The notes under the pieces are model-generated. The model worked only from the letters and a program-made list of their open reading frames with translations. It was not told the DNA's origin and did no database searches. A DNA stretch of 64,000 nt from Bacillota bacterium (GTDB lineage Bacteria; Bacillota; Clostridia; Lachnospirales; Lachnospiraceae): positions 1 through 64,000 of the forward strand of contig JAEZNB010000012.1 in the NCBI GenBank assembly GCA_023441965.1, given 5' to 3'. Position numbers and translations under genes: made by a program. Positions within the stretch are counted from its first letter, which is position 1; the number at the start of each line of letters is the position of its first letter. Of this stretch, positions 33,479 through 42,425 are shown piece by piece.

Positions 33479-34138
33479 TTATTCCAGATACCATTCATCC
33501 TTGCCTGTCTCTTCTCCGAGGCCCTCTGACTTGGGCATATACTTCTTCAAAATATGCTCCATCATGAAGGAGTTAATAAAGACAGCGGTAGCCGGTACAA
33601 AGAAAAGCAGCATGGGGAAGAACACAGTAAGTACAGCGGAAGCAACAACTACAACCAGCATCACAAAGGTAAAGGGAAGATGCTTCATGGACATAAAGAC
33701 CGCAGCCTTGAACAACTGTTTTATCGTCATCTCGAATCTGGACAGAATCGGGAATGCAAACATGGTAAAGCTGATTGCCAGGAAGGTAAGAGCCAAATAA
33801 ATGCCCAGAAGTATGGAACCCTTATTGCTCTCATCACTCAAAGACTGCCAGGAAATATTGATATCAAAGATCAGGACGACAAATACAGCCGTGAGGATTA
33901 CTCCGATGATCGCACCCCTCTTAAAATTCAGCTTGAAGGACTTAAAGAATTCACGGAAGAGATAGCCTCTGTCCTTGCGGATCACCTTAACTGTAGTGTA
34001 ATATAAGGCAGTCGTTGCAGGTCCGATCGTGATGACCGGGATACATAAGAACACCCAGAGCACACTTAAGAATAAGATATCACATATTTTACTTAATACC
34101 GTCAGAAGCGGACTATCAATATTAAAAAGATTACCCAT
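33479..34138 (-). CDS. YesL family membrane protein (DUF624)
   Basis: A 219-residue membrane protein with about five to six hydrophobic segments. The opening LLTVLSKICDILFLSVLWVFLCIPVITIGPATTALYY region is the YesL signature (notably CIPVITIGPATTALYY). YesL proteins often occur with carbohydrate-uptake or two-component genes; none is adjacent here, and the function is unknown. It is transcribed toward glnN, whose promoter lies in the 210-bp gap. Confidence 0.88.
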   Translation of the reverse strand: MGNLFNIDSPLLTVLSKICDILFLSVLWVFLCIPVITIGPATTALYYTTVKVIRKDRGYLFREFFKSFKLNFKRGAIIGVILTAVFVVLIFDINISWQSLSDESNKGSILLGIYLALTFLAISFTMFAFPILSRFEMTIKQLFKAAVFMSMKHLPFTFVMLVVVVASAVLTVFFPMLLFFVPATAVFINSFMMEHILKKYMPKSEGLGEETGKDEWYLE

Positions 34139-34277
34139 AAAATATCTCCCTTATCACATATTTCTGTAGTCTGACCCCATTTCTTACTTGGCAGGTCCTA
34201 TCATCATATTATTCTAACACATCCTGTCCATATATAAAAGTAAAATAATTATTAAGTAGTTCCCCGCTTATAAGACA

Positions 34278-34391
34278 CAAGAGACACCCTTATGCTTCCT
34301 TCAGCTTGTGTAATCAAGCCTTCTGCACCGGTCCGGTGAACGGGTTCGTTCTCCGGTCCGATGTCTTCCTGGAAGCATGGTGCCTCTTGTA
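34278..34391. other. 114-nt inverted-repeat element, possible structured RNA
   Basis: Outer arms ACAAGAGACACC (34278-34289) and GGTGCCTCTTGT (34380-34391), then ATGCTTCC (34293-34300) and GGAAGCAT (34372-34379), give a stem of about 20 bp with a 3-nt bulge. Inside are a GCTTG/CAAGC hairpin with a 6-nt loop and a GAACG/CGTTC hairpin flanked by CCGG repeats. No T-run follows on either strand. It fills the gap between rubrerythrin and YesL genes. It might be a three-way-junction RNA, a rubrerythrin 3' structure, or a small MITE-like repeat; orientation is undecided. Confidence 0.5.
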
Positions 34392-34445
34392 TCTCTTCCT
34401 ATATTATGATAATGAAATATTACCTTATGTATGAAACCAAATGAA

Positions 34446-35039
34446 TTAGAAGCAATCATCCAGCAGCTGGAAGTAAGCCTTGGGATGCTTACAGGCAGGG
34501 CAAAGCTCCGGTGCCCCGTCTCCCTCATGCACATAACCGCAGTTCAGGCATTTCCAGTATACCTTGCCATCCTTCTTGAATACGGTTCCATTCTCAATGT
34601 TCTCTAAAAGCTTGCTGTATCTTTCCTCATGATGCTTTTCCACCTTAGCAATTAAGAGGAAGCGGGAAGCGATCTCAGGGAAGCCTTCCTCCTTGGCTGT
34701 CTGTGCGAAGGCAGGGTAATCGACCTCGGATTCCTCATGCTCACCGGCTGCCGCAGACTTTAAGTTTGCTACAGTATCCCCATAGGCGAAGGGATAGGTT
34801 GCATTGATATCTACCGGTGCAGGATTCTCTCCATCCAGATTCTCCAGAGCGAGCTTCATGAATACCTTGGCATGCTCCTTCTCATTCTCCGCCGTCTCCA
34901 GGAAGATATTCTGTATCTGCTTATAACCTTCTTTTCCTGCTACAGAAGCAAAGTAGGTGTATCTCATTCTTGCCTGAGATTCCCCTGCAAATGCCTTCAT
35001 CAGATTTTCCAGTGTCTTCGTACCTCTTAGATTTGCCAT
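34446..35039 (-). CDS. rbr: Rubrerythrin
   Basis: A 197-residue non-haem iron protein that reduces hydrogen peroxide in anaerobes. The diiron domain shows ESQARMRY, TAENEKEHAKVF and KVEKHHEERY. The C-terminal rubredoxin domain carries CLNCGYVHEGDGAPELCPAC, two CxxC pairs for one FeS4 site. The start is at MANLRGTKTLENL, 35039, behind AAGGAGG; the 14 codons upstream are not part of the protein. Confidence 0.97.
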   Translation of the reverse strand: MANLRGTKTLENLMKAFAGESQARMRYTYFASVAGKEGYKQIQNIFLETAENEKEHAKVFMKLALENLDGENPAPVDINATYPFAYGDTVANLKSAAAGEHEESEVDYPAFAQTAKEEGFPEIASRFLLIAKVEKHHEERYSKLLENIENGTVFKKDGKVYWKCLNCGYVHEGDGAPELCPACKHPKAYFQLLDDCF

Positions 35040-35188
35040 ATGTATGACCTCCTTATGTTGATGTGATAAACCTGTGAGCATTGCGAAGATTTCCGCAGCT
35101 CCTTCCTAAAGTATAGCACTAAAAAGAGTGGAAAGGCAAGCCCTTCCACCCCAGGAAATATATCTTGAAAATATATCTCTTTCTGTCT

Positions 35189-36430
35189 TTAATCCAGAGA
35201 GTGGATAAAAAGACCGCTTCTTAATTTCGGTTCAAACCAGGTTGATTTCGGAGGCATCAGCTTCCCTGCGTCTGATACGTCAAAGAGCTCGGTAATCGAG
35301 GTGGGATACATGGAGAAGGCCACCTTCATATCCTCTGTTACCCTCTTCTCCAGTTCCTTCAAGCCCCGGATTCCACCGATGAAATCAATCCGTCTATCCG
35401 TTCTGGGATCCTCTATGCCAAGGATCGGCTGCAGCAGATAATCCTGCAGAAGTGAGACATCCAATGCCTTCACCGGATCTGTAAGGCTTCTTAAGGCTTC
35501 CTTCGCCTGAAGGGTATACCACTTCCCATCAAGGTACATCCCAAACTCTCCCTTGCTGCCGGGAGCAAAGGGCTCCTCTGTTGCAGGCCTAAGCTCGAAA
35601 TGTATCTCGACCTTTTTGAAAAACTCTTCCACGGTCAGTCCGTTCAGGTCCTTTACTGCCCTGTTATAAGGCATGATCATCAGCTGATCATGGGGAAAGA
35701 GAACCGACAGAAAATAGTTGAACTCCTCTTCTCCGCTATAGCCAGGGTGTTCCTGTCTTCTTTTTAAGCCAACCTTAACAGCGGAAGCTGCCCGATGATG
35801 CCCATCAGCGATATAGATGCTGTCTATTGCTTCAAAAGCCTTCCTTATGTTCTCTACCTGCTCCCTCCGGGAGACTCTCCACACCTGATGGCCTATTCCG
35901 TCCATCGCTGTAAAATGATAAAGTGCTTCCTCCTGTTTGGCCGTCTCCACAATCCGGTCAAGCTCTGCTCTGGCCCGATAAGCCAAGAAGATAGGGCCTG
36001 TCTGGGCATTGCAGATATCTACATGGCGAATCCGGTCAAGCTCCTTGTCTTCCCTGGTATTCTCATGTTTCTTAATGATATTATTCTGATAGTCATCAAT
36101 GGATGCACAGGCAACGATACCCGTCTGGGCCCTTCCCTCCATCGTAAGCTGGTAGATATAATAGCATTCCTCCTTATCCTTCAGAAGGACTCCCTCTTCT
36201 GCCATGGCCGAGAGCAGGTCCCTGGCCTTCTCATATACCCTTGAATCATAAGTATCCACCTCGTCGGAAAACTGCGTCTCCGCCCGGTCGATCTTCAGGA
36301 AGGATAGGGGCTCCCTAAGGGTCTCCTCCTTTGCTTCCTTCCGGTTATAAACATCATAGGGTAATGCTGCTACCCGTTCGGCTACCTTTCTCTCCGGCCT
36401 GATACATTGAAAGGGTCTTACTATTGCCAT
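35189..36430 (-). CDS. DUF1015 family protein
   Basis: A 413-residue soluble protein with the family N-terminus AIVRPFQCIRPERKVAERVAALPYDV and the conserved YIADGHHRAASAVK and EEFNYFLSVLFPHDQLMIMPYNR segments. The ADGHHR motif and fold relate it to ParB/SerK-like proteins; biochemical function is not established. In many Clostridia it is adjacent to serA and serC, which suggests a link to serine metabolism. Here serA is 1.7 kb upstream, with a chemotaxis receptor gene in between. Confidence 0.88.
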   Translation of the reverse strand: MAIVRPFQCIRPERKVAERVAALPYDVYNRKEAKEETLREPLSFLKIDRAETQFSDEVDTYDSRVYEKARDLLSAMAEEGVLLKDKEECYYIYQLTMEGRAQTGIVACASIDDYQNNIIKKHENTREDKELDRIRHVDICNAQTGPIFLAYRARAELDRIVETAKQEEALYHFTAMDGIGHQVWRVSRREQVENIRKAFEAIDSIYIADGHHRAASAVKVGLKRRQEHPGYSGEEEFNYFLSVLFPHDQLMIMPYNRAVKDLNGLTVEEFFKKVEIHFELRPATEEPFAPGSKGEFGMYLDGKWYTLQAKEALRSLTDPVKALDVSLLQDYLLQPILGIEDPRTDRRIDFIGGIRGLKELEKRVTEDMKVAFSMYPTSITELFDVSDAGKLMPPKSTWFEPKLRSGLFIHSLD

Positions 36431-36453
36431 CCGTATTATCCTCCACTCTTCCT

Positions 36454-37938
36454 TTAGCTCATTTTCTTCATTGCACTTCTCTGTTCTCTCATCCTGATGT
36501 TCAGCTCCTTGATCCGGCCCACTGCTTCACTGATATGGCCAATCTGGGAGTTTTCCTCTTCTATATAGGAAAGAATCTCTTCGGTCGAGGCTGAATTTTC
36601 TTCCGAAATGCTGGCTACATTCATCAGCTGCTCCTGTATCTCGATAAAGTTACTAACCAGACCTTCCATTTCCTTCACGTTCTTCTGGAACTCTCCGTTG
36701 GTATCCTTATAATAGTCCCTGATCTGCTTAAAGAAGTTGGCCACCTCATTCATCATAAGAAGTCCGGACCTGGCAGCATTGTCCCCTTCAGTGGACTTAT
36801 CTGCTGCTTCCGCCGACTTCATCGAGATACGGTCGGTTACCTCTGTGATATCTGCTACGATGGCCTTACTCTGTTCGGACAGCCTTCTGATCTGTTCTGC
36901 TACAACAGCGAAACCCTTCCCCTGCTCACCGGCTCTTGCAGACTCAATGGATGCATTCAGGGCAAGCAGGTTCGTCTGGCCTGCGATATCCTTAATGCTT
37001 AATAAGAGACTGTTGATCATGTCCAGGCTTTCCTTGAGCTCTGTAACAGTAACCGCAGACAGACTGATGGCGGATTGTACCGTACTCATACTGTCCTTGG
37101 CAGCCTCCACCTTCCTCCAGCCATCCTCTACCATGCCTTCCATGCTGTTGGTCTTATCCATGAGCCCATGAGAGAGCGCCACTGACTGATTCAAGCCCTC
37201 CATGGAGCTGTTCATCGTTCCGTTGATCACATTCACACTGGAGGCTTCCTCCTGTATGGCGGCTGAAATCTGCTGAACTGATTCTAAAATACCCTTGCTT
37301 GTTTCATTTATATTAAGGGTCTTCTCATTTAATTCTGTAATATTTCCATCCAGGATACCTGCAACCTCTTTGACGGACTGAAACATACCGTTCAGCCTTC
37401 CGAGCAGCTTACCTGTTTCCGCCTCCTTCTCGGTAGTCTTATTCACCAGATCATTTCCCCATTTGGTAAGGAAATAGAGAATGGTCAAGATACCGTCGGT
37501 CATAACTACAATGGTTATGAAATCCTCTAACCTATAGATATCGGTCATAAAATTCGCAGGAGCAGACAGATAAAGGACCACATACTCGATATTTATGATG
37601 ATTCCATGGGCAAGAAGCAGTTCCTTCTTGAAATATAGGGCAACCATGGCTATGGTTGCGATAAACATATAGTGCTTATTCAGGCTGAAAGGATCCGCTA
37701 CCACGATGCCCATAATGACGATCGAGGTCAGCGAAGCGAATAGAAGCCCCCTAAGATATCCGTTCATAGGAATAAAATAGTTTACTACCATAACTATGCA
37801 TACTGCAGCTCCCGCAAGCAATTGAGCTACTCCCTCTGAAATCCCGTCTGTGTAAATAACCTGTCCGCATATGATGACTACAAGTAATAAAACCGTAATA
37901 AGATTAACCCTGTCCGCTTTTCTTAAATTGTAACCCAT
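36454..37938 (-). CDS. Methyl-accepting chemotaxis protein with polytopic N-terminus
   Basis: A 494-residue receptor. Residues 10-165 form about six hydrophobic segments with no large external ligand domain. Residues 190-494 are a long coiled-coil signalling domain; the highly conserved tip is INSLLLSIKDIAGQTNLLALNASIESARAGEQGKGFAVV-like (IAGQTNLLALNASIE shown). It probably senses a membrane or intracellular signal. No other chemotaxis gene is in the window. It lies 24 bp upstream of the DUF1015 gene, so the two may be cotranscribed. Confidence 0.93.
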   Translation of the reverse strand: MGYNLRKADRVNLITVLLLVVIICGQVIYTDGISEGVAQLLAGAAVCIVMVVNYFIPMNGYLRGLLFASLTSIVIMGIVVADPFSLNKHYMFIATIAMVALYFKKELLLAHGIIINIEYVVLYLSAPANFMTDIYRLEDFITIVVMTDGILTILYFLTKWGNDLVNKTTEKEAETGKLLGRLNGMFQSVKEVAGILDGNITELNEKTLNINETSKGILESVQQISAAIQEEASSVNVINGTMNSSMEGLNQSVALSHGLMDKTNSMEGMVEDGWRKVEAAKDSMSTVQSAISLSAVTVTELKESLDMINSLLLSIKDIAGQTNLLALNASIESARAGEQGKGFAVVAEQIRRLSEQSKAIVADITEVTDRISMKSAEAADKSTEGDNAARSGLLMMNEVANFFKQIRDYYKDTNGEFQKNVKEMEGLVSNFIEIQEQLMNVASISEENSASTEEILSYIEEENSQIGHISEAVGRIKELNIRMREQRSAMKKMS

Positions 37939-38170
37939 CTGATTTTCCCCCAGTCATATATCGTTTTCTGTAAAACCACTATCATAATAATACTTTTTCT
38001 ATGTTTTTACAACAAAATACCCCTAAGAAAAACATACTATTTACAAAATTGAGTTCCATATGATCCATTGACAGACACAGCAGTATACAAAGATACTGCA
38101 GACGAATTACATCAGCAACCCGTCTGCAGCACCTTCTTCTATTCCCTATCCACTCTAATTAGAAAGACTG

Positions 38171-39349
38171 TTATTTGACTATTCTTACCTTTAATACTCC
38201 CTTGATGGTAGCCAGCTTCGCTACAATGTCTTCATTGATGGAAGCTTCCACATCCAGGACTGTATAGGCATAATCACCCTTACTCTTATTCACCATGTCG
38301 GTGATATTAATGTTCAAGGATGAGAAGGCACCGGTAAATTGGGTCAGCATGTTTGGTATATTCCTGTGCAGGATTGCGATACGTCCCTGTGTCTGACATA
38401 TACCGGCATCACAGTTCGGGAAATTCACAGAGTTCTTGATATTACCGTTCTCCATATAATCCATCAGCTGCTTTACTGCCATGACCGCGCAATTATCCTC
38501 GGATTCTTCCGTGGAAGCACCCAGGTGGGGAATTGCGATTACTCCCTCCAGCTTCGCTGTCTTATCATTGGGGAAGTCCGTCACATATTTCGCTACCTTG
38601 CCGGACTGTAATGCTTCTGCGATATCATCATCATTTACCAGCAGATCTCTTGCGAAATTCAGGATGATCACACCATCCTTCATCTTAGAGATCGCTTCCT
38701 TATTGATCATCCCCTTGGTATTCACATCAGGATTCTCATCCGCTACCAATGGAGTATGTACCGTGATATAATCACATTCCTTATAGATCTCATCCCTGGT
38801 CTTCACATGAACGACATCCCTGGATAAATTCCAGGCACTGTCCACCGAGATAAAGGGATCACAGCCATATACCTTCATTCCCAGACGGTTTGCTGCATTT
38901 GCCACCAGAACACCGATAGCACCGAGACCGATTACACCGAGCTTCTTGCCCTGGATCTCACGGCCGGCAAACTTGCCCTTGCCCTTCTCCACCAGCTTGG
39001 CAACACCGGCTTCGTCCTTAATGGTCTGTACCCAGTTGACACCGCCGACGATATCACGGGATGCCATGATCAGGCCTGCAATTACCAGCTCCTTAACACC
39101 GTTCGCATTGGCACCGGGGGTGTTAAACACTACGATACCCTGTTCCGCACATTTGTCCAGAGGAATATTATTCACTCCGGCTCCGGCTCTGGCAATGGCC
39201 TTCAGCTGATCGGAAAATTCCATCTCATGCATCACTGCACTTCTGACCAGAATGACGTCCGCTTCCTTCACGTCCTCCACCTTCTGATACTGGTCAGAAA
39301 ATATATTTATTCCTACATCTGCGATAGGATTCAAACAGCTATACTTCAT
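38171..39349 (-). CDS. serA: D-3-phosphoglycerate dehydrogenase
   Basis: A 392-residue NAD-dependent dehydrogenase for the first step of serine synthesis. The nucleotide-binding motif is LGVIGLGAIGVLVANAA; catalytic regions are AGAGVNNIP, LNFARDLLVND and PHLGASTEESEDN (His). The last ~70 residues form a short ACT domain (IPNMLTQFTGAFSSLNINITDM) that may bind serine. It starts 27 bp after serC, in the same transcript. Confidence 0.96.
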   Translation of the reverse strand: MKYSCLNPIADVGINIFSDQYQKVEDVKEADVILVRSAVMHEMEFSDQLKAIARAGAGVNNIPLDKCAEQGIVVFNTPGANANGVKELVIAGLIMASRDIVGGVNWVQTIKDEAGVAKLVEKGKGKFAGREIQGKKLGVIGLGAIGVLVANAANRLGMKVYGCDPFISVDSAWNLSRDVVHVKTRDEIYKECDYITVHTPLVADENPDVNTKGMINKEAISKMKDGVIILNFARDLLVNDDDIAEALQSGKVAKYVTDFPNDKTAKLEGVIAIPHLGASTEESEDNCAVMAVKQLMDYMENGNIKNSVNFPNCDAGICQTQGRIAILHRNIPNMLTQFTGAFSSLNINITDMVNKSKGDYAYTVLDVEASINEDIVAKLATIKGVLKVRIVK

Positions 39350-39376
39350 TTTGATTGCTCCTCCACTTTCGCCTTA

Positions 39377-40459
39377 TTATGCATTCTCTGCCTCAAACCT
39401 CTTCATGAACTCAACAAGCTTCTCCACACCCTCGATCGGCATGGCATTATAGATACTGGCTCTCATGCCGCCTACGGACCTGTGTCCCTTTAAGTTCTCA
39501 AAGCCTGCTGCCTTAGATTCTTTTACAAATTTCGCATCCAGCTCTTCGTTGCCGGTTACGAAGGTAACATTCATCAGGGAACGGTCCTTCTTCTCGGCTG
39601 TGCCTTTAAAGAGCTTGCTCTGATCCAGATAATCGTAGAGGAGGGCTGCCTTCTTCTCATTATGGGCCTTCATGGCTTCCAGACCGCCCATATTCTTAAT
39701 CCACTTGAATACCTTGCCACAGATATAGATACCATAAGCCGGCGGGGTATTATACATGGAGCCTTCATCTGCATGGGTCTTATATTTTAACATAGTCGGT
39801 GTTCCGGGAAGGGTATCCTCAGAAATCAGATCCTCACGGATGATAACAATGGTCACACCTGCAGGTCCGATATTCTTCTGTGCTCCGCCGTAGATGAGTC
39901 CGTACTTTGTCACGTCCACAGGCTCTGACAGGAAGCAGGAGGACATATCCGCTACCAGTGGCTTACCCTTGGTATTCGGAAGTGTCTTATACTTGGTTCC
40001 GTAGATGGTATTATTCTCACATATGTATACATAGTCCGCATCCTCGGAAATAGGAAGATCCGAGCAATCCGGAATATAGGAAAATGTCTTGTCTGCAGAG
40101 GATGCAACGGCATTGATCGTACCGAAGAGCTTAGCCTCCTGATATGCCTTCTTTGCAAACTGACCGGTAACGAGATAATCTGCTACCTTATTCTTCATGA
40201 GATTCATAGGTATCATCGCAAACTGCTGTGAAGCACCGCCCTGCAGGAACAGAACCTTATAGTTGTCAGGAATATTCATTACTTCCCTAAGGTCCTTCTC
40301 CGCTTCCTGAATGATCGCTTCGTAAGCCTTCGATCTGTGGCTCATCTCCATTACGGACATTCCGGTACCTCTGTAGTCAAGCATTTCTTCTGCGGCTTCC
40401 TTTAAAACCTCAACCGGTAACATCGCCGGTCCTGCAGAAAAATTATATATTCTTCCCAT
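39377..40459 (-). CDS. serC: Phosphoserine aminotransferase
   Basis: A 360-residue PLP-dependent enzyme of serine synthesis. It opens MGRIYNFSAGPAMLPVEVL; the PLP Lys is in YGGAQKNIGPAGVTI, and NNTIYGTKY plus LQGGASQQFAMIP are family segments. It heads the serC-serA unit, behind a consensus sigma-A promoter. Start follows GGGAGGATGAGAGT. Confidence 0.97.
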   Translation of the reverse strand: MGRIYNFSAGPAMLPVEVLKEAAEEMLDYRGTGMSVMEMSHRSKAYEAIIQEAEKDLREVMNIPDNYKVLFLQGGASQQFAMIPMNLMKNKVADYLVTGQFAKKAYQEAKLFGTINAVASSADKTFSYIPDCSDLPISEDADYVYICENNTIYGTKYKTLPNTKGKPLVADMSSCFLSEPVDVTKYGLIYGGAQKNIGPAGVTIVIIREDLISEDTLPGTPTMLKYKTHADEGSMYNTPPAYGIYICGKVFKWIKNMGGLEAMKAHNEKKAALLYDYLDQSKLFKGTAEKKDRSLMNVTFVTGNEELDAKFVKESKAAGFENLKGHRSVGGMRASIYNAMPIEGVEKLVEFMKRFEAENA

Positions 40460-40533
40460 ACTCTCATCCTCCCTTGGATCTCCTATTACATCTCTCTCAC
40501 TATACGACTTTAAATGAGTAAAGTATACTCTTC

Positions 40534-40562
40534 ATTATAAAACTATGTTATTTTTTTGTCAA
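40534..40562 (-). promoter_or_regulatory. Consensus sigma-A promoter of serC-serA
   Basis: On the reverse strand TTGACA (40562-40557), 17-bp spacer, TATAAT (40539-40534): exact consensus at both boxes. A small GAGTA/TACTC inverted repeat lies at about +5 to +20, a possible operator. Confidence 0.9.
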
Positions 40563-40629
40563 TACAAGAATATCGCTGCAGTGATTAATGTTTTAGACCA
40601 AATTCATAAGAAATTATTATCAGTGCAGC

Positions 40630-42306
40630 CTATTTCTGGATATCCTCTTCCGAGAATACCTCCTCAATTGCTGCACCCGGTGCAACCATAGGCCATACCT
40701 TCTCATCACTGTCGATGATGCATTCAATCAGAACGGGCTCACCGAGGGCGATGGCCTCCTTCATAACACCTTCGACCTCTTCTCTCTTCGTAATCCGGTA
40801 TGCCTTCGCTCCCATGGCCTCAGCCAGCTTAACGAAGTCCACCTTATCCCTTAGGTTCGTATGGGAATATCTCTGTCCGTAGAATAAGGTCTGCCACTGC
40901 CGTACCATTCCCAGTACGTGGTTATTGAAGATCACCTCAATGATCGGTATATTATAACGGGTTGCCGTAGCCAATTCATTCATATTCATCCTGAAGCAGC
41001 CGTCTCCGGCGATATTGATGACCGTCTTATCCGGCCTGCCCAGCTTGGCTCCGATACAGGCACCGAGCCCATAGCCCATGGTACCTAAGCCTCCGGAGCT
41101 GACAAAGGTCCTTGGCAGCTTATACTTATAATACTGTGCTGACCACATCTGGTGCTGTCCAACCTCTGTCGTAATGATGGCATCCCCTTCAGTGAGCTCA
41201 TAGAGCTTCTCCAGTATATAGGGACCGGTCAGGATATCCTGGCGGTATCTGAGCGGATATTTCTTCTTCAGCTCCTTCACATGGTCCAGCCAGTCCTTAT
41301 GATCCTGCTGCTCTAAAGCAGCGTTCAGCCTGGTCAGAACCTCCTTCACATCACCGATGATGGAGCTGTGGGCTGTTACATTCTTATTGATCTCTGCCGG
41401 ATCGATATCGATCTGCAGTACCTTGGCCTTGCTGGCAAATTTCTTCGCATTTCCCGTTACCCGGTCTGAGAAGCGGGCGCCTACCGTAATCAGCAGGTCA
41501 CATTCCGTGATTCCTAAGTTGGAGGCCTTGGTTCCATGCATTCCAACCATACCGGTATATCTGGAGTCCGTACCGTCGAAGGCTCCCTTACCCATCAGCG
41601 TATCTGCCACAGGTGCATCTACCTTATCCACGAAGTTCTTCAGCTCATCATGAGCTTCGGAAATGACCGCACCGCCGCCCACAAAGATAAAGGGCTTTTT
41701 AGAATGGCGGATCAGCTCCAGGGCTTGCCGGATACCCTCATCTGTGATATCCTGGGTCACTCTCTCGATCACTTCGGGTGTCTTGGGGCTGTACTCTGTC
41801 TTAGCGGCAGTTACATCCTTCGTAATATCCACCAGTACGGGGCCGGGCCTGCCTGAGCGGGCGATACGGAAAGCCTTTCTGATGGTATCTGCCAGTTTTG
41901 TTATATCCTTAACAATGTAATTATGCTTTGTGATCGGCATGGTGACACCGGCAATATCAATCTCCTGGAAGGTATCCTTACCTAAGAGATTTACCGCGAC
42001 ATTTGCTGTGATTGCCACAACCGGTACGCTGTCCATATAAGCGGTTGCAATTCCGGTTACCAGATTGGTAGAGCCGGGACCGGAGGTTGCTAAACAGACT
42101 CCTACCTTCCCCGTTACCCTGGCATATCCGTCTGCCGCATGGGCAGCTCCCTGTTCGTGGGAGGTCAGAATATGCCTGATCTCATGACTGTGCTTATAAA
42201 TCTCATCATATATGTTCAGGATGGTACCTCCGGGATATCCGAATACGGTATCAACTCCCTGTTCCTTCAAGCATTCGATTACTATTTGCGCTCCTGTTAA
42301 TTCCAT
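40630..42306 (-). CDS. ilvB: Acetolactate synthase large subunit
   Basis: A 558-residue thiamine-diphosphate enzyme for valine, leucine and isoleucine synthesis. The catalytic Glu region is VFGYPGGTILNIYDE...SHEQGAAHAADGYAR; the ThDP motif is IAGDGCFRMNMNELATA. The FAD/herbicide-site region around GMHGTKASNLGI is present. The start was placed at 42306, behind GGAGGTTTCT. No regulatory small subunit gene (ilvN/ilvH) follows; the next gene is serC. It forms a unit with ilvD, 119 bp upstream. Confidence 0.96.
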   Translation of the reverse strand: MELTGAQIVIECLKEQGVDTVFGYPGGTILNIYDEIYKHSHEIRHILTSHEQGAAHAADGYARVTGKVGVCLATSGPGSTNLVTGIATAYMDSVPVVAITANVAVNLLGKDTFQEIDIAGVTMPITKHNYIVKDITKLADTIRKAFRIARSGRPGPVLVDITKDVTAAKTEYSPKTPEVIERVTQDITDEGIRQALELIRHSKKPFIFVGGGAVISEAHDELKNFVDKVDAPVADTLMGKGAFDGTDSRYTGMVGMHGTKASNLGITECDLLITVGARFSDRVTGNAKKFASKAKVLQIDIDPAEINKNVTAHSSIIGDVKEVLTRLNAALEQQDHKDWLDHVKELKKKYPLRYRQDILTGPYILEKLYELTEGDAIITTEVGQHQMWSAQYYKYKLPRTFVSSGGLGTMGYGLGACIGAKLGRPDKTVINIAGDGCFRMNMNELATATRYNIPIIEVIFNNHVLGMVRQWQTLFYGQRYSHTNLRDKVDFVKLAEAMGAKAYRITKREEVEGVMKEAIALGEPVLIECIIDSDEKVWPMVAPGAAIEEVFSEEDIQK

Positions 42307-42425
42307 AGAAACCTCCATTCTATCGCAAGCAGCTCCCTCGCTGCATAGACTCATCTCTTTTACTTTTATTATGCCCCCATCGGTGCTTTCAGCATCTGCT
42401 TTCTTTGTGGCTGCATCCCGACAGC

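Noticed and set aside
38096..38135. CTGCAGACG/CGTCTGCAG repeat after serA as a terminator
   Set aside because: It has a 16-nt loop and no T-run on the reverse strand; possible but too weak to list.
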